DNA from: JAMXLO01 sp036494925
GTDB taxonomy: Bacteria > Pseudomonadota > Alphaproteobacteria > Acetobacterales > Acetobacteraceae
Direction of reading: 5' to 3'
Assembly: GCA_036494925.1 (NCBI GenBank)
Contig: DASXNR010000024.1
Location: forward strand, 1-23,130
DNA: 23,130 nucleotides
The translations under genes were made by a program, and so were the position numbers. Below, piece by piece: positions 20,794 through 23,130 of this stretch. The stretch's first letter is position 1; every line of letters starts with the position of its first letter. The notes beneath the pieces were generated by a model. That model did not search any database, was not told the origin of the DNA, and saw only the letters and a program-made list of their open reading frames with translations.

Positions 20794-23130
20794 CTACACC
20801 ACCAGCGCACCTCGTACCGCCGCCAGCGCGGCATCGGCCCGTGTGCCGTCCGGGCCACCGGCCTGCGCCATGTCGGGCCGTCCGCCGCCGCCCTTGCCGC
20901 CGACCGCGGAGGATGCGGCGCGCACCAGCTCCACCGCGTTGAACCGCCCGGTCAGGTCGTGCGATACGCCGACCACGATGCTGGCCTTGCCCTCCGCGGT
21001 AGATACAAGCGCCACCACGCCAGACCCGATCTGCCTGCCGATCGCGTCCGCCAGGCCCTTCAGGTCGCGCGCCGGCACCTCGCCGAGATTGCGCGCCGCG
21101 AGCTTCACGCCATTCACTTCCTCGACCTCGGCGCCGCCACCGCCGGTCGCCAGTTTGCGCTGCAGCTCCGTGACCTGCCGCTCCAGCCTGCGCAGGTTCT
21201 CCAGCTGCGCGGCGACGCGCTCCGGCGCCTCGGCGGGACTTGCCCGCAGCGCGCCGGCGATGTCGTTCAGCCGATGCTGGGTCTCCGCCACCACGGCTTC
21301 GGCAAACGCTCCGGTGACCGCCTCGATGCGGCGCACCCCGGCGGCGACCGCGCTCTCCGACAGGATCTTGAAGTAGCCGATGTCACCGGTGCGCCGGACA
21401 TGCGTGCCGCCGCACAGCTCGATCGAATAGGCGGCCTTGTTGCCCTCACCGGCGCCCATCGCCACGACGCGCACCTCCTCGCCGTATTTCTCGCCGAACA
21501 GCGCCATCGCGCCGGTCTCGACCGCGGCATCCGGCGTCATCAGCCGCGTGGTCACCTCGCCGTTCTCGCGCACCCGCGCGTTCACCTCGGCCTCCACCCA
21601 GGCGATGTCGTCGCCGGTCAGCGGGCGCGGCTGCGAGATGTCGAAGCGCAGCCGGTCCGGCGCGTTCAGGCTGCCCTTCTGGGTGACATGTGTGCCCAGC
21701 CGACGGCGCAGCGCCTCGTGCAGCAGATGCGTCGCCGAGTGATGCGCGCGGATCGTGGTGCGGCGGGCGTGGTCCACCTCCGCCAGCACCGGCGCGCCGA
21801 CCTGTGCGTCGCCCGCCTCAACGCGCCCGAGATGCACGAACAGATCGCCGAGTTTCCGCTGCGTGTCGGTCACCGCGATGCGCAGTCCATCGGCGCCGGT
21901 GATGGTACCGGTATCGCCGACCTGACCGCCGCTTTCGCCGTAGAACGGCGTCTGGTTCAGCACCACCGCGACCTCGGCACCGACGGCGGCGGTCCTGGCC
22001 GGCGCCCCGTCCACCACCAACGCGACGATTTCCGCCTCCGCCGTCTCGGTGGAGTAGCCGAGGAACTCCGATGCCCCGACCTCTTCCTTCAGTTCGAACC
22101 AGACGCGCTCGGTGGCGGCCTCGCCCGAGCCAACCCACGCGGCGCGCGCGCGTGCGCGCTGCTCCGCCATCGCCACCTCGAAGCCGCGGAGGTCTACCTC
22201 GCGACCTTGCTCGCGCAGCGCGTCCTGGGTCAGATCGAGCGGGAAACCGTAGGTGTCATACAGCCGGAATGCCACCGCGCCGGGCAGAGGTTGGCGATCG
22301 CCAAGCCGTTCGGTTTCCTCGCTCAGCAGATGCAGGCCCCGCTCCAAGGTCCGGCGGAACTGCGTCTCCTCCAGCAGCAGGGTCTCGACGCCGAGCGCCT
22401 CGGCACGCACGAGTTCCGGATAGGCGGCGCCCATCTGCCGCACCAGCACCGGCACCAGCCGATGCATCAGCGGGTCGCGCGCCCCCATCATGTAGGCGTG
22501 CCGCATCGCGCGGCGCATGATCCGACGCAGCACATAGCCGCGGCCGTCGTTCGACGGCAGCACGCCGTCGGCGATCAGGAACACGACGCTGCGCAGATGG
22601 TCGGCCACCACGCGATGGCTGACGCGGAACGGGCCGTCGGGGTCCTGTCCGGTCGCTTCGGCGCTGGCCAGGATCAGCGCCCGGAAGATGTCGATGTCGT
22701 AGTTGTCGTGCTTGCCCTGCAGGATCGCGGCGATCCGCTCCAGCCCCATTCCGGTGTCGATCGAGGGCCGCGGCAGCGGCACGCGCGTGCCGGGCGGGCC
22801 TTCCTCGAACTGCATGAACACCAGGTTCCAGAACTCGACGAACCGGTCGCCATCCTCGTCAGGACTGCCCGGCGGCCCGCCGGCGACTTGGGGACCGTGG
22901 TCGTAGAAGATCTCGGAACACGGGCCGCACGGACCGGTGTCGCCCATAGCCCAAAAATTGTCCGAAGTGGCGATGCGAATGATCTTGTGCTCGGGCAACC
23001 CGGCGATCTTGGCCCAGAGCGCGGCCGCGACATCGTCTTCGCTATAGACGGTGACCAGCAACCTGTCTTTCGGCAGGCCGAATTCCTTGACGATCAGATT
23101 CCAGGCCAGCTCGATCGCGCGCTCCTTGAA
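20794..23130 (-). CDS. alaS: Alanyl-tRNA synthetase, C-terminal 778 residues (start outside window)
   Basis: This charges tRNA-Ala with alanine and hydrolyses mischarged Ser/Gly-tRNA-Ala. It enters the window in the catalytic domain (FKERAIELAWNLIVKEFGLP, ATSDNFWAMGDTGPCGPCSE, and EFWNLVFMQFEEG). The tRNA-recognition region follows (DGRGYVLRRIMRRAMRHAYM). The editing domain has HHSATHLLHEAL, with zinc-binding His residues, and CGGTHVRRTGDIGYF. The C-Ala/DHHA1 domain ends with GGKGGGGRPDMAQAGGPDG. The C-terminus is complete; about the first 100 residues lie beyond the right edge. The stop is 17 nt from the convergent binding-protein gene. All conserved motifs seen are intact, so this is very likely the housekeeping copy. 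Confidence 0.98.
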   Translation of the reverse strand, partial: FKERAIELAWNLIVKEFGLPKDRLLVTVYSEDDVAAALWAKIAGLPEHKIIRIATSDNFWAMGDTGPCGPCSEIFYDHGPQVAGGPPGSPDEDGDRFVEFWNLVFMQFEEGPPGTRVPLPRPSIDTGMGLERIAAILQGKHDNYDIDIFRALILASAEATGQDPDGPFRVSHRVVADHLRSVVFLIADGVLPSNDGRGYVLRRIMRRAMRHAYMMGARDPLMHRLVPVLVRQMGAAYPELVRAEALGVETLLLEETQFRRTLERGLHLLSEETERLGDRQPLPGAVAFRLYDTYGFPLDLTQDALREQGREVDLRGFEVAMAEQRARARAAWVGSGEAATERVWFELKEEVGASEFLGYSTETAEAEIVALVVDGAPARTAAVGAEVAVVLNQTPFYGESGGQVGDTGTITGADGLRIAVTDTQRKLGDLFVHLGRVEAGDAQVGAPVLAEVDHARRTTIRAHHSATHLLHEALRRRLGTHVTQKGSLNAPDRLRFDISQPRPLTGDDIAWVEAEVNARVRENGEVTTRLMTPDAAVETGAMALFGEKYGEEVRVVAMGAGEGNKAAYSIELCGGTHVRRTGDIGYFKILSESAVAAGVRRIEAVTGAFAEAVVAETQHRLNDIAGALRASPAEAPERVAAQLENLRRLERQVTELQRKLATGGGGAEVEEVNGVKLAARNLGEVPARDLKGLADAIGRQIGSGVVALVSTAEGKASIVVGVSHDLTGRFNAVELVRAASSAVGGKGGGGRPDMAQAGGPDGTRADAALAAVRGALVV

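Overview
This 23.1 kb window comes from a GC-rich bacterial chromosome. The gene content (an oligopeptide/dipeptide ABC transporter, a PEP-CTERM surface protein, GDP-D-rhamnose-type sugar genes, a Phd/PIN toxin-antitoxin remnant, alaS) and codon use suggest an alphaproteobacterium, perhaps Rhodospirillales/Acetobacteraceae. The taxonomic call is inference only. No rRNA, tRNA, CRISPR array or transposase gene was recognised.

Region 1 (1-8.55 kb) is a surface-polysaccharide locus behind the N-terminal end of a LysR-type regulator. It holds three GT-B (GT4-like) glycosyltransferases, two GT-A (GT2-like) glycosyltransferases, and the tightly coupled pair gmd-rmd, which would make GDP-D-rhamnose from GDP-mannose. 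The seven genes switch strand almost every gene. The locus ends at a strong rho-independent terminator (8511-8553). An 18-19 nt near-direct repeat occurs at both edges.

Region 2 (8.6-13.2 kb, minus strand) is a peptide-type ABC importer in the transcription order ATPase (dppD-like), binding protein (dppA-like), permeases (dppB-like, dppC-like). There is no second ATPase (dppF). A compact, nested palindromic element of about 82 bp lies between dppA and dppB.

Region 3 (13.2-14.1 kb) is a small gene graveyard: a truncated, frameshifted alpha/beta-hydrolase, a frameshifted PIN toxin (vapC) and its frameshifted Phd-type antitoxin.

Region 4 (14.25-20.8 kb) carries a GlcD/DLD-type FAD 2-hydroxyacid dehydrogenase and a secreted PEP-CTERM protein behind an AT-rich leader. 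An HMG-CoA lyase-like gene is divergent from an enoyl-CoA hydratase-like gene, and the two are separated by a 138-bp inverted-repeat element built from CCACGGAG units. An orphan family-5 solute-binding protein follows. In front of that last gene is the most interesting signal in the window: a 26-codon ORF with a strong ribosome-binding site, very rich in Leu/Ile/Val codons, followed by mutually exclusive RNA helices. The last helix would sequester the Shine-Dalgarno of the binding-protein gene, which looks like a translational attenuator. Region 5 is the C-terminal 778 residues of alanyl-tRNA synthetase on the minus strand, running off the right edge.
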